Positions 31,378 through 43,660 of a stretch of DNA of 64,000 nucleotides are shown here, piece after piece. The stretch covers positions 77,371,501 to 77,435,500 of the forward strand of contig CM075344.1 of the NCBI GenBank assembly GCA_037693485.1. Reading direction: 5' to 3'. The DNA is from Kitagawia praeruptora. Its lineage: Eukaryota > Streptophyta > Magnoliopsida > Apiales > Apiaceae. The notes beneath the pieces were generated by a model. The model did not search any database, was not told where the DNA came from, and was given only the letters and a program-made list of their open reading frames with translations. Position numbers and translations under genes: made by a program. The first letter of the stretch is position 1. Each line of letters starts with the position of its first letter.

Positions 31378-32872
31378 TGTTATGCCAAAATTACGCAAGC
31401 GCACGTAGTCACAAGTAATATAAATTAAGTTCATTCCACAGAGATCTGGATATGGTTCTATTCAGTAAATATGCCTATGCAACAATGTATGGTTTTAATT
31501 CACTGCTAAGAAAAATAATAAATTGGAGTTTGATTATCTAAATTAAACTAATATGCAAAATAATAAACTAAGAATTATTAGCTAATGAGAATTGTAATCG
31601 AATTACTTATATGAGAATAAACATGGGATCCTAACTTCATTAAATACTTCCCTTAGATCTGACGCCTTTAATCACTATGTGCAATGGTTTTGATATTTGA
31701 TCGGATAACACGAAACAAGTATACGCTACCTGTCAGCATACGCATACCAAACTAAACATACATCCACAAAAGAGATAGAAGATGAATAGACACCAATTAT
31801 GCTTAGACCCTATATGTCTATAGAATTTGAAAACATAACGGTTGAAGAACAAGCTATTCATTAAGATCACACAGGGAAGTATAAGTATTTTCATCTCACA
31901 CCACGAATCATATTGATAAACAATTATGAACCTATGCTAGCATGGCAAGTTCTAAATCTCAAGATCCACTTTCACTTCACAAGAGATTAACAAATTAGAT
32001 GTTCACGACGCATCTATCTATTAAGCATAACCATACGAGAATATCAATTATACACCACACACAGATCTTTAAAGCATCAAGATACTAAGTTCCATAAATA
32101 ACTCCGTTAGAATCCCATGACAACGATTAGCCCATAATTGAACCGTTCATCGTCATGGGAATTGATGAAAACATGATATAAAACAAGATATGGAAGAAAG
32201 AAGTAAAAATATTATTAAAACTAAGAGTTGAGAAAACAAATCTATAATCCAATGTATACAAAAGATGAAGTAGATCTAGATCCGTGCTTGTCACCGAGCG
32301 TTGAATCCTTCTCTCTTTTTCTCCCTTGCAGATCTCAGCTGGTTACAATAATAAAAAGATGATGATAAATTACAATGCTTAGATGTGTTTAAATAGGCTC
32401 TATATTTCTTGCCCAGCAAGAAATTACCTTCTATTACAATTAGAATTTAATTAAGGTGCCAAAAACTGCCCAAAATACAATTAGAACTTGAAAAGGGCAA
32501 AACAGTAATTTCACTGCTTCCAACATTCTGTTTGTCATGCTTCCTGCCCCCACCACGCACAAATTGCACGTGCAACACCTGTTCCATGTTGTAGAAAATC
32601 TCCCAAGCTTCGCGTGGGCACTAAGATCGCTGAAAACGGACTTATAGAACTCCAGATATGGCCAAAACAGTGTAAGCTGCGCAGCCTTCCCGGAAAATCC
32701 GAATTTTAATCAATTAAATCTCCAAAAACGATAGAAGCATCAACCTTAATCAACATTCTCGTAAATCTGCACAACTAAGCAAAACACATCAAAACTACAA
32801 GAAACTTGAGTCCAAGACAATCAATTTAAGCCGATTTAGAATGCTCCAAGTGGATATAAAATCCACTTATCA
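31378..32872 (-). repeat. Athila 3' LTR
   Basis: 1495 bp, plus-strand ends TGTTATGCC and CACTTATCA. Collinear with 42161-43655. A minus-strand TATTTAAA-type word near 32390 is a weak TATA candidate. Confidence 0.9.
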
Positions 32873-34684
32873 CACCCCCAAACTTAAACCGATGCTTGTC
32901 CTCAAGCATAAACAATTACAACTAACTAATTAGTACCACTTCCGTAGGTGATCACGGTTGCATTTGGCATATGCAACAAGCCCTTTAAACCCCTAGGCAG
33001 CCCTAGTGGACGAGTAAGGTCTCGGGAGGGCCTATAGCGAATGTACCCACAAAATCCATTTAACCTAATGCAATGCAATGCATGAATGCAACTAAATGAA
33101 AATGCAATTAATCTAATCTACCATACCTTCAATTCCTCTCATGCCATATCAATTTAAGAATCAAAGTAAATACGCAATGTCTTGGTGTCGAAAGTGCAAG
33201 TATTCACATAGTCTACTCAATGAACATGCATAAGTTCTCACAAGCCCATGTCAAGTGTAAGAATAAGTTAGTAAACATGCTAAGCCTACAAGAGTGCATC
33301 TTTGAGACAACACTCGGGATCTCATATGCAAGAACAAGAAAACACTCACAATCCACTCACAAAGAATATTCACTCAAGAACAAGGGTAAGTGTATCACTC
33401 AATTCCAACAAAATCATAAGCATGCTTGACATTTGGTATCAATCTAACTCTTAACACAACATACATCAATGACGACAATCAAAAGGTCTTTATTTGGGTT
33501 GTAACGGGGCTAGGGACAAGGTATGTCAAATAAGCCAAATTAGGTGAAATGTCAAAAGCTAGTAAGTACCATAATAAATCATACACAACACCCTATTTTC
33601 CCCCCACATAACTTTTACTAAAAACACACACTCGACTAGTCGACTGAAATAGGATCACAACAAACACAAATATGCTCTCATAATATTTTTCTTTTCTTTT
33701 TCTCTTTTTTTTTTCTTTTTTCCCCTTTTTTTTCTTTTTTTTCGAGAGCTAAATAAAACAATAATATAAACAATAACAATGATCCCACAATTTTATTACA
33801 CATGCCAACTATCAAGTAAACAAACCCAATTTTCAATATTTCCCCCAAAAGTAAGACCAACAATAAACCCCTCCTTACACACCTTATTACTCCCTTAAGC
33901 ACTCTACTAGCCTTTGACAATGTGGGTTCAAATTAATGAAAGGCCAATACAAGAAAAAGGTCTAGGCAAGTAATGTGGTATGTCACCGAAAAAATAGGAT
34001 TAAGCTCAACGGGTTAACTAATTGATCATGTAAATATGGTGTGGTAATATGGGAAAATATATGGTTATTCCTAAATGCCTTTATCATTTTAATCGTCAAA
34101 TAATGTCATGCGTTTCAAGAAAGACCTCAAACAACTGCTAGCAATGCAAACAATCCATGGACACTCAAGCAAACGAATAAATTGCAAATCTGCAATATGA
34201 CTCAAAAACTCACTTGGTGGAAAAACATACTCAATCCCAAGCAAAAATCTCTCTAACGCACCTACTTGTATTCAAAGCATTCAAACTAAATCATCTTGCA
34301 CATATTCATGTCCTTCTAATCACTTACAACATTCAATAAGTCTACTAGCTTCAACTTACTAGTGTATGTGTGTGCACAAGGACAAAGCATATCACTTCTC
34401 AAACAAAAGCGTCAACAACACAAAATTCCTATCAAGCATGGGTGCAAATGCAAACTATTATGAACTCACATGATATACGAACATAAAAACAACATGTCCT
34501 ATATGAAACAAACATAGATAACACGAACATAAATGCATAATTTACTACTACTAATATGCAAAGCATGAAATCCTACATGAACACATAATACAACAACTAC
34601 TAATCCCTCAAACCACCCCCAAACTTAAAATATTCAATGTCCGAATTGAATGGAAGTAAATACGAGGGATAGTAGAAAACATAC
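32873..34684 (-). other. Athila 3' non-coding region and polypurine tract
   Basis: The polypurine tract is minus-strand TTTAAGTTTGGGGGTG (32873-32888). Beyond it, blocks are shared with the young element in reverse orientation: 32945-33105 matches 20735-20885, and words around 33480-33530 match 20330-20390. There is a T/C-rich tract at 33690-33740. No gene is seen. Confidence 0.7.
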
Positions 34685-35757
34685 CTAACCATCCTCATCC
34701 TCGGATGAATCAGGCGGTGGATACTGCGTACGAGCTCCATAGACTGGCCACCTTGCCTTAATACCCACATCTCTTAAAGCTGCAGCCATATCCTCAGCAT
34801 ACTCCCGGTTACTAGCATGTATAGCATCCAGACGCCTGTACAAACGCCTAAAGTGGCCATCCAAAACTCTCGGTACGCTCGAAACACGTGGCGGAGCGCC
34901 CGCTCCCTGACCACTAGCACCAGCATCACTAACAACATAACCGAGCCTCCTCGGATGCGGAACCCCACCTTGCCATTCCGGCATTCGATCAATAGACACA
35001 TCCACAATGGAAGCCAAAGGCGATTGCAAATCCTCCTCCGCACCCCATATAACACCACTATCCCTACACAAACCAGCTACAATAGAAGCATGGGGCAATG
35101 ATGACAGTGTATTAGACTTTAAAAACCTGACAATATTCTAATAAACAATATATCCAACGTCAATGTACTTTCCCTTTAGAATGCCCCAAAGAAGAATTGC
35201 TCTATCAGCTATATTACCTCACTCGTATGAGAAGTAGGCATAATATTAGCACAGATAAATAAATACCATGCTCTTGCAAACTTATTCATCACAGAAGACG
35301 GAAAATTAATTGGCTCAGTAGTTCCCAATTTATACTTCCAAACTGTACTAGGAACACATAACTCATGAACAATCGCCTCCATATCCACATCCTCACTAGT
35401 CTTCCTTGCCCAATCTTCAACCCCCACAAGCTTAGGTGGTTGTCCCAAAATCGGGCGAATAGCATCTGGACTGTAATCCACCTGTTTACCTCGAACCACA
35501 CTCACCCCATCCGGCTCACCTTTAGCATTCGCATAAAACTCCCTAACAACATTCAACGAAACCGGAGCAGGTGCCTTACAAATCTCCCCCCAATGCAACT
35601 CAGTAATCACATCAACCAACCCATAATGACGAGTTGGCAAAAACCCCCTTTCTTTCGCCACCGACCTTGACAACAATCGATTATACTCAACCTCCGCATC
35701 CGGAGAAGAAAATCTCTCCACCCTAATAGAACCACCCCTCATTCGCTTAGGCGCCAT
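34685..35757 (-). pseudogene. Athila env-position ORF (plant transposon protein domain), broken
   Basis: Start at Met 35757 (MAPKRMRGGSIRVERFSS). The domain has RLLSRSVAKERGFLPTRHYG, LVDVITELHWGEICKAPAPV, VREFYANAKGEP and VRGKQVDYSPDAIRPILG, the usual pattern of the ORF after pol in Athila elements, annotated in plants as a 'putative plant transposon protein'. A later segment (35098-34685) has LPHASIVAGLC-like sequence, LDGHFRRLYRRLDAIHASNR and an acidic SSEDEDG end. A frame change after 35209 and a stop between the parts break it. A hydrophobic stretch upstream of Met 35757 is in leader sequence, so no signal peptide is supported. Function is unproven. Confidence 0.68.
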
Positions 35758-36340
35758 AATAATCAAAACCCCACTCACAATAACACCACCAAAACCGCCA
35801 AAAAAAAATATCACCAACCACCACCAAGAAATAGTATCACACCAAAAATACCCAATTAACAAGAATAATACAAAACCCCCAATTTACAAGAACACGAATT
35901 CGTAATATAAAATAAAATAAAGAAGAGAAATCCCACTACGAATCGAAGAGGTGAACTTGTACTAATTTTCCCCCAAACTTGAATTTTTTAGAGATGTAAA
36001 GGATGAAGAGAATGAATTGGGTGTGTATGTATGGGTATATATAGACAATGTAGTGATATAAAAAATTTTAATGTGAAAAGGAAAAAATTTGGGTGGGATT
36101 TGAAATTTGATATAGGATAGAAAAAGAATTTAATGAATTAAAGCCAAAGATTTAGAATAGAAATAAGATTTTTGAATTTTTTAAGGAGAGATGAGGGGTT
36201 TTGGAATTGAAATAGGATTAGATTTGGATTTTGGGAGGAGAGAATAAGAGCTATAAAAAGAATGGGGGTTGAAAAGATTTTGTGACAAGATTTTTTTTTT
36301 TTTTATAACAGCTGCTGAAAAAATTCGGACAATACCTTAC
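35758..36340. other. AT-rich Athila spacer
   Basis: No gene. Low-complexity A/T sequence between the env-position ORF and the 50-bp repeats. Confidence 0.5.
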
Positions 36341-36535
36341 AACACAGCAGACTGCGCGCGCGTGACAGCAAACTGCCTCAATAGCAGTTGCGCAGGCGCA
36401 GCCTGCGTGACTCCCCTGCAGTCTGCTTCAAGTCCAGTAACGCAGGCGCAGCCTGCGTTACAGACCTGCAACCTGCCCCGATACCAGGAACGCAGGTGCA
36501 GGCTGCGTTACAGACCTGCAATCTGCTCAAAATTC
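36341..36535. repeat. 50-bp tandem repeat with palindromic core, about 3.5 units
   Basis: CGCAGGCGCAGCCTGCG starts at 36391 and 36441, and a variant CGCAGGTGCAGGCTGCG at 36491, so the period is exactly 50 bp; a partial unit precedes at about 36350. The core is a 7-bp stem with a 3-base loop. Between cores are ACCTGCAA.CTGC-type words. It is sharply GC-rich against AT-rich flanks. Confidence 0.85.
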
Positions 36536-36650
36536 GATTTTTATATATTTTTTTTTTGAAGAAAGAAGCAATACATGACATACATAAGGCTTGGGTTGCC
36601 TCCCAAGAAGCGCTCGTTTAATGTCATTAGCTTGACATTCTTCCGATAAT

Positions 36651-39600
36651 TCACGTCGACGCCAAAATGGCGGAAACCTTCTCGCGTTGAAACGATCCTC
36701 CATAATAATGCTTCAACCGCTGTCCATTCACTTTAAAAGTATGATCCGGTGTTGTTTCATAAATTTCAATAGCTCCATGTGGAAACACCGTCTTAATAAT
36801 AAATGGACCCGACCACCTTGACTTGAGTTTTCCCGGAAAAAACTTGAGGCGAGAATTAAATAGCAACACTTGTTGACCCGGTACAAATGCCTTTGGGCGC
36901 CAACCTTTTATCATGCCACCTCTTGACCTTCTCCTTATACATTTTACTATTTTCGTAAGCTTGCTCACGAAATTCCTCAAGTTCATTCAATTGAAGCAAC
37001 CGTTTTGCACCCGCAGCCGTAATATCCAAATTCAACTTCTTCAACGCCCAATATGCCTTGTGTTCCAACTCTGCAGGCAAATGACATGCTTTCCCATAAA
37101 CTAACTAAAATGGAGACATACCTAGAGGAGTCTTGTAGGCAGTTCTGTATGCCCACACAGCTTCATCCAACTTCAATGACCAATCCTTACGAGACGGATT
37201 CACCACTTTCTCCAGAATTCTCTTGATCTCTCTGTTAGAAACTTCCGCTTGACCATTAGTTTGAGGGTGATATGCAGTGGCAACACGATGCGTCACATTG
37301 TACTTTGCCATCAACGTAGTAAACTGACGATTACAGAAGTGTGTCCCCTCATCACTGATTATAGCACGTGGTGTCCCGAAACGCGTGAAAATTTGCTTGT
37401 GAAGAAAATTCAGTACCACCTTAGCATCATTGGTCGGTAAAACCTTCACCTCGACCCACTTAGACACGTAATCCACAGCTAGCAAGATGTACTGATTATT
37501 GCATGAAGAAATAAAAGGTCCCATGAAGTCAATTCCCCAAACATCAAAGATCTCCACCTCAAGAAGCATGTTAAGAGGCATCTCGTTCCTTCTAGAAATA
37601 TTGCCAACCCTTTGACATCGATCACAACTTATTACAAACCGATGAGCATCCTTAAACAAAGTAGGCCAATAGAAACCTGCTTGAAGCACACGAGCTGCTG
37701 TCTTTTCTCCACCATAATGGCCACCATAAACAGTTGAATAGCAATCTCGCAACACACTATCCGTCTCACTATACGGAATGCATCGTCTAATCATCTGATC
37801 TGCTCCTTGCCTAAACAAAAACGGTTCATCCCAACAGTACCACTTCACATCATGTAGAAACTTCTTCCTTTGAGCATAAGAAAAATCTGGAGGAATAACA
37901 TTGCTCACCAAATAGTTCACATAATCCGCAAACCATGGCTCTTCATCTTGCACTCCAAAAAGCTGCTCATCAGGAAAAGATTCATTAATAAGAGATTTGT
38001 TATGCAAATCCATACCGTGGTCTTCCAAACGCGAGAGATGATCCGCTACTTGATTTTCCGTGCCTTTCCTATCTTTGATTTCCACATCAAACTCTTGCAA
38101 AAGAAGCACCCAACGAATCAATCTAGGCTTTGAATCCCTCTTCGACATGAGATATCGAATAGCAGCATGATCCGTATACACAATCACCTTCGTACCAAGC
38201 AAATAAGATCTAAATTTCTCGAAAGCGTAGACAACTGCCAACAACTCCTTCTCCGTAGTGGTGTAGTTAAGTTGTGCATCATTGAGGGTTTTACTAGCAT
38301 AGTAAACCACATGAAAAATTTTATCCTTCCTTGCCCAAGCACAGCTCCAAGAGCATAGTCACTAGCATCACACATTAGCTCGAACGGTTCCTCCCAATTA
38401 GGTGCAGTAATGACTGGTGTAGTAGTCAACTTCTTCTTCAAAAGTTCAAAAGCCGCAAGGCACTCATCATCAAACTTGAAAGGAACATCCTTCTCCAACA
38501 GGTTGCACAAAGGTTTTGAAATTTTTGAGAAGTCTTGAATGAATCGCCTATAGAACCCCGCATGACCAAGAAAACTGCGAATTCCCTTAACAGAAACAGG
38601 TGGAGGAAGATTTTCAATTGTCTCCACCTTAGCCCTATCCACTTCAAGCCCCTTGCTAGATACCTTGTGCCCAAGAATAATTCCTTCTTGCACCATAAAG
38701 TGACACTTCTCCCAATTAAGCACCAAATTAGTATCCACACAATGTTTCAATACCAAGCCAAGATTATGCAAGCACTCGTCATATGAAGTACCAAAAACTG
38801 AAAAGTCATCCATAAAAAACTCAACATTCGTGCCAATCATGTCTGAGAAAATAGCCGTCATGCACCTTTGAAAAGTAGCAGGAGCACCACAAAGTCCGAA
38901 AGAAACTCGACGAAAAACAAACGTGCCAAAAGGACATGTGAATGTGGTCTTCTCTTAATCTTCCGGAGCAATGCAAATCTGATTATAGCCAGAATAACCA
39001 TCAAGCAAACAATAATACTCGTGTCCTGCCAACCTGTCTAACATCTGATCAATGAATGGAAGATGAAAGTGATATTTTCTCATGGCTTTGTTGAGCTTTT
39101 TATAGTCCACACAAACTCTCCACCCCGTGACTGTCCGAGTAGGGATGAGCTCATTCTTCTCATTAGCAACAACTGTCATGCCTCCTTTCTTTGGCACACA
39201 TTGAATCGGGCTCACCCAAGAACTGTCTGAGATAGGATAGATAATACCAGCATCTAACCACTTTAGAATTTCCTTCTTCACCACCTCCTTCATAATAGGA
39301 TTGAGTCGTCGCTAATGTTCAACAGTAGGTTTAGCTCCTTCCTCTAGCAGAATTTTGTGCATGCAATAAGAAGGGTTGATTCTCTTGATATCTGCTATGG
39401 TCCAACCAATTACTGACTTGAACTCCCTCAAAATTCGCAAGAGCTTATCTTCCGCACTAGCTGACAAGTTAGAAGCAATAATAATAGGTAATGTAGATGC
39501 ATCACCAAGAAAAGCATACCTCAAGTGCTCAGGAAGTGGTTTGAGTTCAAGTGTAGGAGCTTCCTCAATAGATGGTTTAAGACGCCCCTCATAATTTTTC

Positions 39601-40235
39601 AACTCTGCTAACCCAAGTGATTCAAAAGGCATGTCAAATCTCTTTCTCCACGGAGCTGAATTTAACTGTTGTAATTGCTCGGCTATATCTTCTTCTTCAA
39701 AATCAGCATCACCAACTAAAACTTTTTCCAAAGAATCAGACTTTAACAACTGCTCAAGCTCCATAGTAACTGCAGAATCAACAAAATCCACCTTCAAGCA
39801 TTCTTCTTCATCTGAGGGAAATTTCATTGCATTGAACACGTTAAAAGTGACATTCTGATCTTGCACCCTCATGGTGAGTTCCCCTTTTTGCACATCAATC
39901 AAAGTCTTTCCTGTAGCCAAGAATGATCTTCCCAAGATTATGGGAATCTTCTTATCTTCTTCAAAATCCAAGATCACAAAATCAGCAGGAAATATGAGTT
40001 TATCAACTTTCACCAAAACGTCCTCCACTATGCCTCTAGGATATGTGATAGATCGATCAGCCAACTGCAAAGAGATGTTAGTTGGCTTTGGTTCTGGTAG
40101 ACCAAGTTGCATGTAGACTGACAAGGGCAAGAGATTGATGCTAGCTCCCAAATCACACAAACATTTGCTGAAAGAAAGATTGCTAATAGTACAAGGGATG
40201 GTGAAACTTCCCGGATCTTTAAGCTTAGGTGGCAA
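36651..40235 (-). pseudogene. Athila pol: protease, RT, RNase H, integrase
   Basis: Domains in order: retropepsin CDLGASINLLP and IPIILGRSFLATG; RT with VSPIQCVPKKGGMT, GWRVCVDYKKLNKA, LLDGYSGYNQI, FFMDDFSVFGTSYDECL and GHAGFYRRFIQDFSKI; RNase H with LMCDASDYALGAVL and YTDHAAIRYLMSKRD; integrase with YGGHYGGEKTAARVLQ, CDRCQRVGNISRRNE, WGIDFMGPF, ISDEGTHFCNRQF and HPQTNGQAEVSNREIK. Stops interrupt the frame at 39312, 38955 and 37105, and shifts occur near 38290 and 36900. The first three stop positions fit single C-to-T changes of glutamine codons. Catalytic residues are otherwise present. Confidence 0.87.
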
Positions 40236-40238
40236 CTT

Positions 40239-42021
40239 CTATTGCAGAATGGCACTACACTCCTCCGTTAAGGCAACGGTCTCTAATTCATCAAGCTTCA
40301 ATTTACGAGAAAGAATACCCTTCATGAACTTGGCGTAGCTCGGCATCTGTTCAAGAGCTTCCGAAAAAGAAATGTTAACATGCAACTTCTTGAACACCTC
40401 TAAAAACTTATCAAACTTCTTGTCCAAATTCTGCTTCTGGAGTCTTATAGGATATGGAGGAGGAGGATATATCTGAGTATTCTTTGTAGACTGCTCCAGA
40501 GAAGCTTTAATAGGTTCCTTGCTCTTTTCTACTTCACCATCACGCTCATCAGCTACTAAGTCAGATTTCTCAATTTCAGGCACTCCAGATTTTTCAACTT
40601 GCTGATTCTGCACTTCTTCATCTTCTTTAGCGGCTGATTTAGGATCTGACGTCACCTTTCCCGATCTCAGAGTCACAGCTTTCACATGTTCTTTGTTGTC
40701 CCTCCTACCTGGATTAGTTTCTGTATCACTAGGAAGAGTTCCTTGTGGCCTACTAAATAAAGCACTTGAAATCTGTCCAATCTGGCTCTCCAAGATCTTT
40801 TGAGAAGCTTGCAGATTCTTCACCATCATCCTCAAATCATCCATCTCTGATTTTTCATTAGAAGTTTGCCCCGCATGAGCCTGGGGCTGTTGCTGCTGAA
40901 ATCCTGGAGGTTGATATGGTGCCCTTGAAGCATAAGGCTGTTGATAGCCTTGATTGAATGGATTTGCTTGCTGATAAGGTTGTTGTGCACTTTGATTGTT
41001 GCTCCAGCTGAAGTTTGGGATGATTCCTGTTGCTAGGATGATAAGTAGCTGGAACTGGTGTAGCAGGTCTCTGTAAATTACTCACGAATTGTGTTGATTC
41101 AGAAGAGATAGCACACTGATTGGTCTCATGTGCGCCCGCACATAGCTCACAAACACTAGCCACCTGCTGTACTCCATAATTTGCTAGAGAATCCACCTTC
41201 ATAGTCAAAGCCTTCAACTGAGCTACAATAGCTGAAGATGTATCCACTTCAAACATACCTGCTACCTTGCCTTGATTCTGATATTCATTAGCAGCCATCG
41301 TCTCAATAAGTTCATAAGCTTCATTATAGCTCTTAGCCTAAAGAGCTCCTCCTGATGCTGCATCTAGCATAGGTCTAGATTGTGCTCCCAACCCATTATA
41401 GAAACTATTGATAACCATCCAGTCAGGCACGCCATGATGTGGACACCTACGAAGCATCTCCTTATATCGTTCCCAAGCCTCACACAGAGATTCTCCAGAT
41501 TGCTGCTGAAACTGAGTTAGTTGGTTCCTCATTGCTGCAGTTTTCACCATAGGGAAGAACTTAGTAAGAAACTTCTGAGCAAGATCCTCCCATGTAGTAA
41601 TAGAACCGGCTGGTAGAGAGTGTAACCAGCCCTTGGCCTTATCTTTCAAAGAGAATGGGAAAAGCCTCAACTTGATATCATCATCCGAAACACCATTGAA
41701 CTTAAAAGTATCACAGATCTCGATAAAGTCCCGAATATGCATGTTAGGATCCTCCGTAAAAGCACCCCCAAACTGAACCGAATTCTGTAGCATCTGAATA
41801 GTGCCCGGCTTGATCTCGAAAGTGTTAGCTGCAATAGCTGGCCTGATAATGCTAGACTGGATATCATTGATCTTCGGCTGAGAATACTCCTTCAAAGCCT
41901 TAGCTGCTGCTGCATCTGCCATTGTTACTGTAGCTTCAAATTCCTCTTTCTTATTCTCTTTATTCTCTACAAGATCGTCTTCCGCCAGTTCTTCCAAATG
42001 AGCTTGTAAGCGTGTTCGCAT
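40239..42021 (-). pseudogene. Athila gag
   Basis: Start at Met 42021 (MRTRLQAHLEELAEDDL). The capsid domain has DPNMHIRDFIEICDTFKFNG, RLFPFSLKDKAKGWLHSLPA and ITTWEDLAQKFLTKFFP. A TAG at 41338 follows DAASGGAL where tryptophan is expected. The zinc knuckle CELCAGAHETNQC (CX2CX3HX4C) lies near 41150. A one-base shift near 41000 separates this from the Gag tail starting at 40844 (MDDLRMMVKNLQASQKILES), which ends at a TAG at 40239 just before the protease. It would have formed the particle core. Confidence 0.83.
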
Positions 42022-42136
42022 ACAAACTTAAGTACCTGAAACACCACGAAACAAACAAACTAAGTAAGAAATCCGAGTCAGTGAACGCTAACGACCACTA
42101 TTGACAAGCACATAAACTAAAATAAAACACTGATGA
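42022..42136 (-). other. Athila leader
   Basis: Short untranslated leader between the PBS and the gag start; nothing else seen. Confidence 0.5.
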
Positions 42137-42154
42137 TCCCCGGCAGCGGCGCCA
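42137..42154 (-). other. Athila primer-binding site
   Basis: Minus-strand TGGCGCCGCTGCCGGGGA, a few bases from the LTR edge at 42161. Identical to the PBS at 16636-16653. Confidence 0.87.
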
Positions 42155-42160
42155 AAAACT

Positions 42161-43655
42161 TGTTATGCCAAAATTACGCAAGCGCACGTAGTCACAAGTA
42201 ATATAAATTAAGTTCGTTCCACAGAGATCTGGATATGGTTCTATTCAGTAAATATGCCTATGCAACAATGTATGGTTTTAATTCACTGCTAAGAAAAATA
42301 ACAAATTGGAGTTTGATTATCTAAATTAAACTAATATGCAAAATATTAAACTAAGAATTATTAGCTAATGAGAATTGTAATCGAATTACTTATATGAGAA
42401 TAAACATGGGATCCTAACTTCATTAAATACTTCCCTTAGATCTGACGCCTTTAATCACTATGTGCAATGGTTTTGATATTTGATCGGATAACATGAAACA
42501 AGTATACGCTCCCTGTCATCATACGCATACCAAACTAAACATACATCCACAAAAGAGATAGAAGATGAATAGACACCAATTATGCTTAGACCCTATATGT
42601 CTATAGAATTTGAAAACATAACGGTTGAAGAACAAGCTATCCATTAAGATCACACAGGGCAGTATAAGTATTTTCATCTCACACCACGAATCATATTGAT
42701 AAACAATTATGAACCTATGCTAGCATGGCAAGTCTTAAATCTCAAGATCCACTTTCACTTCACAAGAGATTAACAAATTAGATGTTCGCGACGCATCTAT
42801 CTATTAAGCATAACCATACGAGAATATCAATTATACACCATACACAGATCTTTAAAGCATCAAGATACTAAGTCCCATAAATAACTCCGTTAGAATCCCA
42901 TGACAACGATTAGCCCATAATTGAACCGTTCATCGTCATGGGAATTGATGAAAACATGATATAAAACAAGATATGGAAGAAAGAAGTAAAAATATAATTA
43001 AAACTAAGAGTTGAGAAAACAAATCTATAATCCAATGTATACAAAAGATGAAGTAGATCTAGATCCGTGCTTGTCACCGAGCGTTGAATCCTTCTCTCCT
43101 TTTCTCCCTTGCAGATCTCAGCTGGTTACAATAATAAAACGATGATGATAAATTACAATTCTTAGATGTGTTTAAATAGGCTCTATATTTCTTGCCCAGA
43201 AAGAAATTACCTTCTATTACAATTAGAATTTAATTAAGGTGCTAAAAACTGCCCAAAATACAATTAGAACTTGAAAAGGGCAAAACAGTAATTTCACTGC
43301 TTCCAACATTCTGTTTGTCGTGCTTCTTGCCCCCACCACGCGCAAATTTCACGTGCAACACCTATTCCATGTTGTAGAAAATCTCCCAAGCTTCGCATGG
43401 GCAGTAAGATCGCTGAAAACGGACTTATAGAACTCGAGATATGGTCAAAACATTGTAAGCTGCGCAGCCTTCCCGGAAAATTCGAATTTTAATCAATTAA
43501 ATCTCCAAAAACGATAGAAGCATCAACCTTAATCAACATTCTCGTAAATCTGCACAACTAAGCAAAACACATCAAAACTACAAGAAACTTGAGTCCAAGA
43601 CAATCAATTTAAGCCGATTTAGAATGCTCCAAGTGGATATAAAATCCACTTATCA
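42161..43655 (-). repeat. Athila 5' LTR
   Basis: 1495 bp, collinear with 31378-32872. Differences seen include G for A in AAGTTCGTTCC, AATATTAAAC for AATAATAAAC, and several in CGCTCCCTGTCATCATAC. Confidence 0.9.
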
Positions 43656-43660
43656 CTTCG

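Larger units (their letters stand above)
31378..43655 (-). mobile_element. Athila-lineage LTR retrotransposon, complete structure, decayed coding
   Basis: TSD CTTCG at 31373-31377 and 43656-43660; LTRs of 1495 bp each; PBS beside the right LTR and polypurine tract beside the left LTR, so it is on the minus strand. Order: gag (42021-40239), protease, RT, RNase H and integrase (40235-36651), a 50-bp repeat array (36341-36535), an env-position ORF (35757-34685) and a long 3' non-coding part. The LTRs differ at a dozen or more sites noticed by eye, so it is clearly older than the element at 14.5 kb. Several stops in gag and pol show it is dead. Confidence 0.92.

Noticed and set aside
35758..35862. 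Hydrophobic N-terminal extension of the env-position ORF as a signal peptide
   Set aside because: It lies upstream of the better supported Met 35757 and within AT-rich leader; no evidence that it is translated.
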